From NCBI GenBank assembly GCA_036873755.1, contig JAVTVY010056984.1, positions 248,001 through 312,000 on the forward strand: 64,000 nucleotides of DNA, written 5' to 3'. The translations under genes and the position numbers were made by a program. The DNA comes from Hanleya hanleyi (Eukaryota; Mollusca; Polyplacophora; Lepidopleurida; Hanleyidae). Below are positions 21,586 to 32,760 of this stretch, one piece after another. Each line of letters opens with the position of its first letter. Within the stretch, counting starts at the first letter, position 1. Under the pieces are notes generated by a model that did not search any database, had not been told where the DNA came from, and was given only the letters and a program-made list of their open reading frames with translations.

Positions 21586-22660
21586 TCAGACATCTTGAAG
21601 TTTAACCAGAGCTTTCAATCGTGTTCGAGCAATACTATTTAGTACACCGATCGACCTTAACATCCAGGACTGGCTTAATTAATATCTTGCAACCACCTCT
21701 CCACATTTGGAATGTAAATCGTCATTATCTTGTACTGCTGAATTTAGAAATTAAGAATTCTAACTTTCTCTCGGTGAAATAAAAATTGAAATTCAATTTA
21801 TAGATTGTATATTGCCGAATCTAGAGATCTTGGACTCATTTGAGTAATTGCTTCTTCAATTTTGAAACTTCAATATCTCTTCAATCACTTGGAGTTAAGA
21901 GTTGAGATCAACATTATTTTGATCAGATTTCCAATTACTTTAAGCAGTTAGATCTAGTCTACTCAACAATTTGAAGAGAATGACTTGACAAATCAACTTG
22001 TGGAATGTTTGACATCGGTGAGAAACCTGCTTAATCAACCACGATACGCGATATTCGATTTCACTAGATACAATTTTCTTACTATAAACATATCGGATAC
22101 CGTGAAACTTTTCTAATTTTAAAGTGTTTAATACTGTCGATGTACTACTATACGTCAAATGTTGATGATATCAGTTTATTTTGTTCTTATGGACTGGAAT
22201 AAATACTGTCAATACATTACCTTTAAAGAATGTTCTTTCGTTGAAGTGAAGAATGTTGGAAATGTTTCATTCACAATGGTATACGAAATCTGAATTGAAG
22301 GCAAAGACTGGAATGCTTCACCTGAGAATGAAAAGAAGTCAAATGTGTTTTGCTGTAATTTTGTATTCTCTAAAGAAATGTTCACTATGAGCACATAGTA
22401 CTTGTACATTTAGCATCCTTCCTTTGTATGATAATTACAAATAATTTAACAGTTAAAATGCTCGGATTGGGATATGCGTGTGTAAGCTTATCTTGGCTTG
22501 GGAGTCGGGATGACCCACGCAACTCGGGTAAAGAGTCAATGTTCCAGCATGGTCTACTTCTTAAAATTGCTTTCTGTACTTCGAAAAGTTCTGGGAAATT
22601 AGCATCTTTTGTGAACCAGACATCCTCCGATAAAATCAGAAAATTGGGCACCGGGATTTC
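21586..22660. other. Unassigned AT-rich sequence
   Basis: No recognised gene. Open frames at 22385-22651 (-) and 22428-22802 (+) overlap on opposite strands and neither has a known motif. Confidence 0.4.
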
Positions 22661-22669
22661 ATACCTCTT

Positions 22670-22882
22670 TTTATTTATGGCGAATTTATATCCGTTTCCT
22701 CATCTTCTGGGCAAATTGACCGCTTACCTCTTGCAGAAAACATCCTGTTTTTTTAAAGTTTCATTTCATGCATATTTGAAATTGATGCTCACTTTCCCAT
22801 GAAAACGGTCGATTATTGTCGGAAAAAATGATTTTGTGGACGACGGCTGGATATTGAATGTTGGATTAGACGCCTAGAATGA
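22670..22882 (+). repeat. Diverged PLE-associated 3'-end repeat
   Basis: Contains gaccgcttacctcttgcag and ends ggacgacggctggatattga...ggattagacgcc. This resembles the PLE-2 3'UTR end (gaccgcttctctcttgcag ... ggacgacggctgaattatga). The relatives near 46.46, 52.06 and 54.99-55.03 kb share the gaatgtcggat terminus. Confidence 0.5.
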
Positions 22883-22928
22883 ACCCCAGCTAAGGGAAAG
22901 AACGACCAGCTGTTACAGGCAATTCGAC

Positions 22929-22978
22929 GAGCGTGTTGAGATACATGGAGCGTGTTGAGATACATAGAGCGTGTTGAG
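22929..22978. repeat. 19-bp minisatellite, three units
   Basis: The unit gagcgtgttgagatacat(g/a) starts at 22929, 22948 and 22967. The third unit runs straight into a truncated PLE-2 copy at 22979. Confidence 0.8.
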
Positions 22979-23476
22979 ATACGCCTCCACTCAAAGTTTC
23001 TCAAATTTGGCGATACATATCGCATGCTGATAGCAAAATACGAACGTAGCGTGCAAGATCTATGGCGCTACGTTTCGTAACATGTGTCTAATTCCGCTTA
23101 ACCCGGGGCTAGGGGCCGTATGAGCCCATGTACTTCAAGATCCTCATGGTACTCATATGAACAGTCACAATCAAAGCGTGGCTGAGGTACATCATTTTTA
23201 GATGACGACTCTATAACGAATATTATGGATTAAGAATACTGATCAGCGATACGGATTTGATATTTTGGAACATCATGATGTCTTGCCGGCATCATTGAAA
23301 ATTGTTGACCGCTTCTCTCTTGCAGGAAACAAGCCTATGTTTATGTATACTTTTGTCTTTTTGAATTTGGTGCTAATACTGTTATATGGAAATGGAATAG
23401 GTCTTTGGATTATGGACGCGGATATTCTCTAATGGACGACGGCTGGATTATGAATGACGGACTAGACGCTTGTAAT
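22979..23476 (+). mobile_element. 5'-truncated PLE-2 copy (last codons + 3'UTR)
   Basis: Starts cgcctccactcaaagtttct, corresponding to RLHSKF near the RT C-terminus, continues through YERSVQDLWRYVS-like codons (stop after TTTCGTAACATG) and the full 3'UTR to gacgcttgtaatc. Close in sequence to the 13.4-13.9 kb and 61.4-61.8 kb copies. Confidence 0.82.
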
Positions 23477-25024
23477 CATTCATATGGATCCATTTGAAAT
23501 TCGACCGGCCAGCATCTCTTCACAACCATGTGAAAAAATATTGATCACATAGTATAGAAAATATTATCTTTGATAAACGAGTAGATAAAGGTACATATCC
23601 CGGATAAGCATATTTCTCTCATGACCGTTCCAAGGTGTCAACGTTAAATGCCACAGCGAATGTTCTTACATTACAAAACTATGCTCGAGCCATTCTTGAT
23701 AAATGAACTCCGCGCCATACGGAACTGATACCTGCCTTGACTGACCAATTTAGGGAATTAAATACATGGCTGGAATGGCAATCGATAATCGCGGACTACG
23801 AGTATGCTAATGGTACAATATAACCCTACTGATTCGGCTCGCCATTCCCCAGAGCCTTCAATGGGTTACTTTGGGCTAATGAGAAAACAATGTAACTCAA
23901 AATTCTAAGTACACAAGCATTAGCTGTGACATTCCGTATCTAACCGACTTATGTAAGGAATGTTCACGTCCATATTCCAGATACCGGACTTATACGAGAC
24001 TAGTATTAATGAAATCCAAGCATAATGCGCTTCATATAATGACCTTTCTATCTGGTGTTTCCGATGATGGTCTGCGCTGTTGATAAAATCCGTGATATTT
24101 GTCACAAGATCTAGCAAATGCTATTTGATGAGGAAAACATGCACCATTATATTACTGTACAAAAAATATTTATTTCGCCCATTGAAGTGGAAACTGTGAA
24201 CTATACTCGTTTCTCTTGTCGTTAAATCGACGAGACATTGAGTAGTTCTTAATTTTTATACACGATGCATTGGTCGGTCCAAACACAAATATGAAAATTT
24301 GCTGTATATATTTAGTTTTGATGTTTCCTGCTTTCCCCAGATTATTTAAATCTTTTAATTGCAAACAGTTTACATTATAACTTTATTCAGATCCTTGTAT
24401 AAGTTCCATACAAGACGTGTATACAAATTGAGCAGTGGATTTCCTTCATTTTTGCATTCATCCGTTCTGTACGCAAAACTTTATTTCTCCACACGTATAA
24501 CGATGAAAACGTACAACTTGGCAAGTTTGTTCTATGCATGGCATAACTGCATAACTAAAGATAATCACCACTTATGCTAATGTTATCCGTTATACTATTG
24601 AAGTTTAAAATCATTAAATTAAAGAAAAAAGATTATAAATAAGTAATAGACGCACTAATCGGAATCTACTGAGGCACTGATGAACAAGTCACATTACATC
24701 TGCACAGGGTGTGCAGAATATGCAACAAGTTATGTTTCTGGTGATGTCCTTTTTTCTATTGACTGCCGACATTCGGTATATGAAACTTGCCTAACACATA
24801 TTTTAATCTCAATCTATTATAAACATCATGAACAAATAACAGTCATCATGCACAACCCAGATGGTTTTTCACAAGATGTACACTCGACTATTTAATTTGA
24901 ATAGACTTTGTTGGTATCCAATCCCCTCAAATACACTCAGCAGGGCACCAATATTTCTTGTACTCTTAACTCTACCACGTCAGAGAGAGTCATTACGCCC
25001 CCTGTCAAACTTTCTACTCTATCA
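23477..25024. other. Unassigned sequence with a short coding-like block
   Basis: At about 23640-23815 a plus-strand frame with a single internal stop reads TLNATANVLTLQNYARAILD and, after the stop, PALTDQFRELNTWLEWQSII. It is coding-like in composition but unrecognised. The rest shows nothing I can name. Confidence 0.3.
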
Positions 25025-25175
25025 TTGAAACGACAAAAATTAAAGAGCTTGTAGTTTATCATATTATGATCATTTTGAGCATATTTGAATAATCTCTGAG
25101 CAGAAGATCATAGAAAAATTTCAAATGGCGGCCAGAGAGGGTTCCAGAAAAGTGATGTTTTCGCCATTTTTCTTC
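25025..25175 (+). repeat. Dispersed repeat, partner at 56.73-56.86 kb
   Basis: Shares with 56731-56860 a block starting ttgtagtttatcatatt, then catttgagc/cattttgagc, a ctgagcagaagatca-like piece, and further matches to a ccagaaaagtg-like piece. Same orientation, roughly 75 percent similar by eye. Nature unknown. Confidence 0.55.
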
Positions 25176-27054
25176 AAAAAATCCTGCTTCAAGAACTTAA
25201 GACGTTACTAAAGAAACACTATTCACCAGAACTGTAAATTGCTCATATTTTATACAAGTCAAGTTACGAAGTCGATTGTAGTGAAAGTGAACATTGGATC
25301 TGTCTTATGTATAATGGCGATATTGATGATTGAAGTTTGAACTTTTGCACATCAGAAAACACCTTGATTTCCAGTTAGCTGATGATCTCGTCTGCCTCTT
25401 ACTGGAGTTAAACAAGTACATTTGCAGTGTGAGGGCCTATAAATCACGTTTCGTTTCTTTGGTTGGTTTGATAGATGAAATGGCCTCTGTCGTGGAATTA
25501 AGGCCTTTCTTTCCGCACGAAGGCGATTCTGTTTTGACAGTTACTTCTTGAGGAGATAGTCATTGCCCCCAGACTGTCTCTCTGGGGTGATATTTTCATC
25601 ACTAGGATGTAATCTAATCCACACCTGACAGAAATTGATAGGGTAGAAAGACCATCCAACTCATCATACTGGCGGATTTGACTGGTTGAGCTCCTTAAAT
25701 TTGACAAAAGCTGACTGACAAGGAAATCAGTGAAACATCTAGCCCTAATTACTCTCAGTGGGAAAGACGTTTGTTCAGTTCATCAAGATAGACGTCAGCC
25801 TAAAACATGATATACAACGTTGAGTAATCCGTACTCTCTGAAGCCATTTGAATTGTAAAATGACACATTACACTAACTTAGGACAGCTTTGATGGATAGG
25901 CTCAAATAAGGCTTAAAAGTGTTAAGCGTCTGCAAACAGGAGAGAATCCTTTTCACAAAGCCACCACCTTTTGTCTTAAATATATATATAAAATGAATAT
26001 TCTCAAGATTCCTATCACCAAGAGAATATGAGGAAAAAATTCCAGTCATCATAATGTAACTACTTTATAAATTACACTCTGCCACAGCTAGGTGACAGGT
26101 GTTTGGAACTCAGTAAAACAGTTAAATTGATCCAGCAAATGCTCACCGGTTGAGCAACTCTAACGACTGCTATAACAAACAATATATCGATGGAAACTGC
26201 CTTATTGGTCTGTCGAAATGTATGACCAGCATAATTACCAGGCGTTTCGAGGCTTGACATCATCAAGACGTCATAATGTCCTCATAACAGACATTGACTT
26301 TCACAGGGCTTTAGTTCTATGCAATGCTGTACTTATTATTAAAACATACGACTGAACCTGCAACAGTAGGTATCTCGATTTTTTTATCCATAGTTATACC
26401 ATATTCAACAAATCAATTTTTCAGACAATCGTGCAGTAGATAAACATCGATAGTGGGAAAACAAAATGGCCACCAACCATAAACAAATTCAGCATTTCGC
26501 GCCAACTCAGTGAGGCAAGATTCATGATCTATGGCTCTTTTGGCATTCCGAAATCACGTGGTATATATCGAAACGAAAGTAAATGCATACCAGGAGCCAT
26601 TCTGACCAGCAATGGTAATGATCATAACAGTAAGATAAGAAAACGAGGATTCATCGTCATGTGGGTATATTTCAAGTCAATATCAGTACTCATTATATTA
26701 TGTTGTAGAATAATGGGAATGGCTATGACATTACAAGAATTCAAAATACAGTGAGCAGGGTTCAACCAATGGTTGACATCCATTATATGTAGGACTAGCC
26801 CAGTAGTTCCATCCTGTGGTCCTGCTTGATCCGGTGAAGAACATTGACGATTCTACCTCAGAGATTCCAATGACTAATCTATGGTCCGGTTTAGGTACGT
26901 CCATATTTTAACGCGAACACGTTTACCCTGGATCTGGAAAGGGAAATCTCAAGGGAAACACCGTACTCAGTGTAGTGTATGCATGAAACCAGTTCATTAG
27001 ACCTGTATCTACATTGCTTATAAGTTTGTTTTCTAGTGTGGAGAACAATAGGAC
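25176..27054. other. Unassigned sequence
   Basis: No gene or repeat with recognisable ends. Open frames are at most 76 codons. Confidence 0.4.
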
Positions 27055-27312
27055 ATTAGGGATCGTTTCCATTATTCGTTTTTTCTTCAGTCGCGATTTT
27101 TCTTCAATTTTCTCGATTGAAAAACGATCATTCGCGAATCAGTCGCGAGGATATCGAGAAAAAAAATGAGAAAAAACGATTGAACCTTTTCTGAAAAAAC
27201 CCATTCTCTCGCGATATCGTTTTTGAATCGTTTACCCATGCGCGATCCGTTCTTGATCGCGAATCTTCAATCGCGAGAGAATCGTTTTTTTCAAGGTGCG
27301 AGAGAATCGTGA
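27055..27312 (+). repeat. TCGCGA-rich self-complementary element, copy 1
   Basis: Dense in tcgcga, aatcgtttt and aaaacgatt words in both orientations. It starts ggatcgtttccattattcg. An inverted relative lies at 29610-29876, whose right end reads aacgataattggaaacgg. It looks like a foldback-type or palindromic MITE. The 68-codon minus-strand frame inside it is a by-product. Confidence 0.6.
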
Positions 27313-27423
27313 GGCGGAGTGATATCTGACACATAGGCCGTGTTGCCGTCGTACGCCGCTCTATCCGCGAACTGGGAACTACATGTAATGTTGATTGCGG
27401 AATTGTCTATGGAAAAACCTATA

Positions 27424-27450
27424 TTACTATACTATACTATACTATACTGT
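27424..27450. repeat. (TATAC)n microsatellite
   Basis: About five tandem copies of ctata/actat. Confidence 0.85.
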
Positions 27451-27451
27451 A

Positions 27452-28679
27452 TAAATGCGTAAGATAACCGAATAATATATATGATTCACGATCTATAGTC
27501 TCCTACAAGCCCAAGTAGGGCGTATGCTGGAAATATCTATACACATACCTGTACCATGTTTCCTGTGACGTCCGCGGTCAGATTTACTCTGGCGAAGCGT
27601 AAATGACAAAATTACATGTTTATTTAATAATCGTGCGAGCCGAAATGTGTTAATGTTCAGTCATTCCCTTCATACGTCCGACAATTTCCTCATATATTCA
27701 TGCAACTTGGTATAAACAATACAGGATGATAGTCGCAAATCTTGTTTTTGTAAATACCGGGTATAGGTCATAAGTGGATTTGAGTTCGTCGTTGATTGCA
27801 TTATCAGAATGATTATGGCACAGACTTTATAAAGGTGTGAATGGGCGCATGGCGATAACTCAGAACAGCTTAGCCCTCCAGCCGAGAATTTCTAGGTTAA
27901 TTAAGGTGAAAAATGATGTGATTAAATATGTATATTTTGTTATGGTAAACCATATATTAGGAAAGGGTATCCATTCATGTTTTGGTACAGTTTTTAAACT
28001 ATTGAGATGTGAATAAGTTCACAAAATCACCATCAAGTTAATTTTATTGATTATAAGAATATTCGCGGCAATGATTTCATATGTATATTAAATACATATC
28101 ACAATGGTGATTGAATCGCATATAACGGTTGGATTCGCATATGTACAATACTTTTTTATTTTAATTTTACATTTTGATAAATGAACTATGATTGATTCCA
28201 AAGGGAAGCTCAAGCCAGAAACCACCTGGATATTATATAATTTCATCTCATACTGGATTAACCAAGCTGGCAAGAGAGAAAAAGTTGTCGTCCGAGTACG
28301 ATCATCGGTTAAAAATTTCGTGTTCTTTTTTCGCAAAACTGAAGATTTAAATGTGGGATTTGAAAACCTGTCGGACAGAGAAAGACGTTTTATATTCATA
28401 TTTGTATATTAATGCAATCATTTCTCATATAGTATCATACACGGTGAGGGGCGTTGTTTGCTGCCTCAGCAACCAAGTCACGTGACCTGAATTATACAGG
28501 CCTTTTGAAACACATCTCCGAATCGTCAAGGTTTCCTTTTTAGCCAAAGGCGAGACCTTGATCATCTTGCCAAGCAAACCGCTTTTCCCTTATATATTTT
28601 CCCTTTGTATTTATTAATTTTCATAATTTATTGAAAATATACGTATTCATCTACCATCAAATATCCTACAAGCCAGGCA
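27452..28679. other. Unassigned sequence
   Basis: The minus-strand frame at 28088-28399 (103 codons) and the plus-strand frame at 28188-28412 overlap. Neither shows a motif I recognise. Possibly the remains of sequence downstream of the 5'UTR fragment at 28.68-29.29 kb. Confidence 0.35.
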
Positions 28680-28964
28680 ACTGTGGGGTTTTGCACTTAT
28701 AGACTCCCACTTAGGGAGTCGCACAACAAAACTCCCACCCAGGGAGCTCCAGAAAAGATTAATTCACACAACCAAACAAACAAGCAAAAAAATAATGACA
28801 GTTGTGAAAAGTTTTACAAATAGCCCGCGCTATATATTAATAATTAAGTGCTTTCGAAGACTCAAAAGCCCCGTATGACTATGTTATATTCACTACACCG
28901 CCAAGGAAAATGGTGATCTTTGGGCAAAAAACTACACGAACAGCGAAAATCTGACGAATCAACT

Positions 28965-29008
<44 letters not shown>

Positions 29009-29290
29009 AAGGTTTAACGTCGCATTCAGCAATATTTCAGCTATATAGCGACGATCAAACAAAATTCTAAGTATTCAATTCAAAAACTCGGTAAACTAAT
29101 GCGTTAAAACAGGTACAAACATTACGAACTCAAAATTTCAGCACGCACAGATGCCAAAAACGTTCACGAAAAATACTACACAAGAAATCTGAAATAATAC
29201 CAGCTTTAAAACACAGAAATACTCAAAATAATAGACGAAATTGCAAGTACAAATGACTCAATCTGACTATATCCGGGCCTGTGTCCCGTA
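28680..29290 (-). mobile_element. 5'UTR fragment of a C-type non-LTR element
   Basis: On the minus strand this resembles the 5'UTR of element C (44715-45504). Both start near a cccggat(a/g)tag motif. Both share a ccaaaa(a/g)...cgcaaaa(t)...tacacaa region and, deeper in, the gggagt / actccc block (28703-28745 here, 44738 in C). It is split by a nested 3'-tail insertion at 28968-29126. Confidence 0.6.
28968..29126 (-). mobile_element. Extremely 5'-truncated non-LTR insertion (3'UTR + tail)
   Basis: A (ga)17-like run is followed by attaaggtttaacgtcgca...tagcgacgatc and about 85 bp of 3'UTR matching element C's 3'UTR. The flanks share aactcaa (28961-28967 and 29127-29133), a 7-bp target duplication. 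It interrupts the 5'UTR of another family member. Confidence 0.75.
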
Positions 29291-29349
29291 AACAATATAT
29301 GTAAATATGAAGTTATAATTATATGTATATATCGTTCACCATTATTCCT

Positions 29350-29354
29350 ATGTA

Positions 29355-29398
<44 letters not shown>
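29350..29398. repeat. (TA)n microsatellite
   Basis: Long uninterrupted ta dinucleotide run. Confidence 0.95.
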
Positions 29399-29400
<2 letters not shown>

Positions 29401-29609
29401 TCAATTTCTTTCAATGTCCCCATCGTATCTATATAACCGTCAACTGAACTGAAACACGCTATAGTTTAACACAAGGCAAAGAAGAATGGAAAAAGAAGAA
29501 GAAAAAATGATAGAGCTTATAGTTTGACTGAAGTGTTTATGATATATAAACTCGAACGTGTATGCGGGTCAGTCAGGCTGAACCTTGCTGTACTACTTTC
29601 GGCTATAAT

Positions 29610-29876
29610 CCTCAATCGTTTTTTTTCAATCGCTTATATTTTCTCGATTAAAAAACCATTCAATCGCGATATCGCTTTTTATTCGAGAAAATTTTCTCGA
29701 TTGAAAAACGATTGCCAGCAGAAAAAAAAAACCATTCGAACAGCGATCGCGAATGAACCGTTTATTTTGAAGAAAAAAACCCATTCCCTCGCGCCTTGGA
29801 AAATCGCGACTTCGAGAAAATTTGACGAAATAAACGATTCATTCGCGAACGATAATTGGAAACGGTGCCTTAAGAA
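29610..29876 (-). repeat. TCGCGA-rich self-complementary element, copy 2 (inverted)
   Basis: Reverse-complement relative of 27055-27312 with the same words (tcgcga, ttctcgattgaaaaacgat) and the same end (ccgtttccaattatcgtt when reversed). The two copies lie 2.5 kb apart in opposite orientation. Confidence 0.6.
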
Positions 29877-31064
29877 TATGGAACATATAGTTATCTGAGT
29901 TTTGATTATTTGTGTTTTTGCCAATGACTGACAATGGTCCAATGATAAATAGAAAAGTATCAAGAACCTATGGTCTATGCATATACGTGTTTTGAACGAG
30001 ATATCTTTCAATCCACATACATCCAATCTCAGAATATCCTGACTCCACATCATACGTCTCATAGTATGCCGAACATTCCCAATAATGGCGACTCGTCCTC
30101 GGGCATTAGAAACCATGCACACAAACCCAACCAAATGGGAAATATAGCCAATGGTATACAGCAGATACACAGGTTCTTTCAATACGGGTTAATTTGAGTA
30201 GGGATGATCAAATTAACATGTTTCAACTGAAAAGTGTCACTCCAAATATTCCAATAATCTGGGCAGATATGCTTCACATTGAGACAGGACAAACATTATT
30301 ATCCTACATTCGAAATGTGAATCAGTTACCTAATAAAAAAAATTATAATTTAAATCGCCAAAAGAACATTAAGCGTACTTGGGTATGCATGGATAACAGG
30401 ATACATCCAATTATATTACCGGACTGTTTCTTTACTAATATTTTCACTTTGACCTGATTTGTGATATTTCTATTTCGTAATATGTTTGCCTTCACGAATT
30501 CTCTACTGGCCAATCCGATGTACTGATATTGAACTTTCGTCCTGCTCTCTGCTATTATATATCTATAGCGGAAATGACTCATCATATGTCTTTGGCATAA
30601 ATTGTCATTGTGCCATTGATTACTTGTGCTCTCATGCATTGGACGGCCTTGGATACAGTTTGTTTATTTCCAACTGAAGGGGGTCCACCGAATACGATTC
30701 ACTAGGGGCTTTCATGTGTTAAACGCAATATGTGTTGGGTTGTGAAACATTGATACCTCACGTTGCAAGCTTATTTCTCAGGAGCCTTCTCGGCTTCAAG
30801 TGTTAACCAATGATCCTTTGCGCCCACGATTATGCAAATTGACACAAAGTGACTCCAGTTTGATGGTATGAAGTCAGAAAAGTTTGATAAAAAGATGACT
30901 GAGGTGTCCCATCCCCTGCGATAGATAGTGTTAATTTTGACCTAACCGTGATGTTTTCTAAACTGTTTGAAATTTTCGTTTCACTGGTGAAAAGCATGGG
31001 CTTTATTTTTTTTCATCGATCATGCGTAGACAATCCCATCGTCCCTTTCCACCACTGTACATCT
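29877..31064. other. Unassigned sequence
   Basis: The minus-strand frame 29679-30182 (167 codons) is the longest non-transposon frame here, but its last third lies in the TCGCGA repeat. The rest (VYLLYTIGYISHLVGFVCMV...) is hydrophobic and unrecognised. I do not call it a gene. Confidence 0.3.
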
Positions 31065-31422
31065 TATCATATCTCAGAGAAGATTGTAGACTTTTGATTG
31101 GCTGACAGACCGCATGTATGCTACCGTATTTTCCATCTAATGATCGAATATATCTTGTATAACCCCGTCGTCAAGGGTAACGGCCAGGTGTTCTGCAACG
31201 GCCAGGTGTTCGTCGCCGGCGAGGTGCCCAGGTGACGGGAATGAAATCGACATCCTATATATATCGTGCACAGAAAATGTTACATATAGAAGGTAGGCTA
31301 CCAGCTCTCTCTGCCACAATGACGCTGTCAGACAAACGCTGGTACTAAAGATCGCAGATAGTTCATTAAACCTATACAGAGAAACAACCAATCTTCCAAG
31401 GAAAGGCTCTGAGATATGATAA
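31065..31422. repeat. Putative small inverted-repeat element
   Basis: Ends are ttatcatatctcagag (31065-31080) and its perfect complement ctctgagatatgataa (31407-31422), with extended similarity into an agattg/caatct piece. Inside lies a short direct repeat aacggccaggtgttc (twice near 31180-31212), giving a repeated EHLAV peptide on the minus strand. Confidence 0.5.
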
Positions 31423-31438
31423 ATACGTTACACGTCTC

Positions 31439-31545
31439 CCTTCCGGGGTAATACGGGATGAGATTTGGTTTCTCTCGCCGTATTTTTCCTCGGCTGCGCC
31501 TCGCAAAAATACGGCGAGAATCTCATCCCGTATTACCCCGGAAGG
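31439..31545. repeat. Long GC-rich hairpin
   Basis: The left arm ccttccggggtaatacggga...tctcgccgtattttt pairs with aaaaatacggcgaga...tcccgtattaccccggaagg over about 42 bp, with a 7-base bulge (tggtttc). The loop is about 16 bases (ctcggctgcgcctcgc). A palindrome this long and exact suggests a recent foldback or MITE end, or a structural site. Confidence 0.85.
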
Positions 31546-32214
31546 TCGACATATAACTAATAGTGTTTATGCTCACACAAATCTTCGGCCTGCCACCTCT
31601 GCGATGGCCCACATTCTAGAAGACTGAATGCTCAAACATTGATAAGTTCGAGGTGCAAACGAGAGAAAATCTAGGCCTCTTATCCCTTATTGTCTTCCGG
31701 CCATTGGCATTTGCAAATATATCACCATACATCAAGCAATATTTTGTGTATATTGCCACGATTATATCTTTGACAACTTTCCCAGTGTTTCCCCTGCAGA
31801 CTCATTTCGCCATAATAAGTGCTTTTTCGGTGATACCGTTTGCTACCGCGACGCCTCGAGAAGGGTTTTGAGACGGCTGCGCTGAACACAGCCAGGAGGA
31901 TTGAGAATTCCGATATCGCATTGTTTTATTAACGATGCCAGGCGTGAAAGCATTGGACAGTTTCAATTATCGTTTACTGTCCGCGGCAGAACACATATAT
32001 CATTCGCAATTTAATAAAATTACTCGATGAATTCTGGACCTTCATAATAAATCTATCCTATTTCTCATTCAGACGTGTCATCTTGATTCTGTATTGTAAA
32101 ATCTTGATCAAACCATCCTAACTTAGTTGCCAGACTGGAAATTCGTATTTATCCGTTCACTCAGTGAGATTAACTCTACGAATCACGTGAAAGTAAATAA
32201 ATACGCCTGACTGG
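31546..32214. other. Unassigned sequence
   Basis: No recognised gene or repeat. The frame at 31653-31871 lacks motifs. Confidence 0.4.
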
Positions 32215-32760
32215 CATTGCAGAAACTTGACAAACAAGACTATATTAACAAAAGCCTCCAGTTCAAGTTTATCAAATTGTGTGATAAATATTGTACACTG
32301 ACGGCAAAGTACGACCGTAGCGTGCAAGATCTCTGGTGCTATGGTTCGTAACTTGTGTCCTATTCCGCTTAACGTAGGACTGGGTCTTTGGGACTGGGTC
32401 TTTTGAACATGCGCTATATATCTCCATGGTGTTGAACAGACACAATCAAAAGCATAATTGGGATACATCACAATCAAGAAAACGACTTGAAAATTCATTT
32501 GGGCAAAGAATGCTGCCCAGTGATAAGGTTTGTATGTAATTTAAATAACACGATGATGTCTTTCTCATAGAATTGAAAACTGTTGACAGCTTCTTTCTTG
32601 CAAGAAACAATCCGTGTATTTCCTGCGTATTCTAAAGGTATGCTTTCCATACTTGTCCGTCTCTCCATGTATAACATTTGGTGGGGATCCTGAATGAAGA
32701 ATCGATGACCTTTCAAGGTTTACATCACTGTACTTGGTTGCGGACTTGTAGATAAATATA
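32215..32760 (+). mobile_element. Diverged PLE-2-like 3' fragment
   Basis: The frame QKLDKQDYINKSLQFKFIKL leads into KYDRSVQDLWCYGS, then a 3'UTR with gtgtcctattccgcttaac, gaattgaaaactgttgacag and cttgcaagaaac. It belongs to a more diverged PLE subfamily, shared with 45.7-46.5 kb. Confidence 0.7.

Noticed and set aside
22385..22802. Overlapping opposite-strand frames (88 and 124 codons) as genes
   Set aside because: They occupy the same DNA on opposite strands with no motif in either, so at most one could be real and I cannot choose.
29679..30182. 167-codon minus-strand frame as a protein-coding gene
   Set aside because: About a third lies in the TCGCGA repeat. The remainder has no known motif, no splice context and no second copy.
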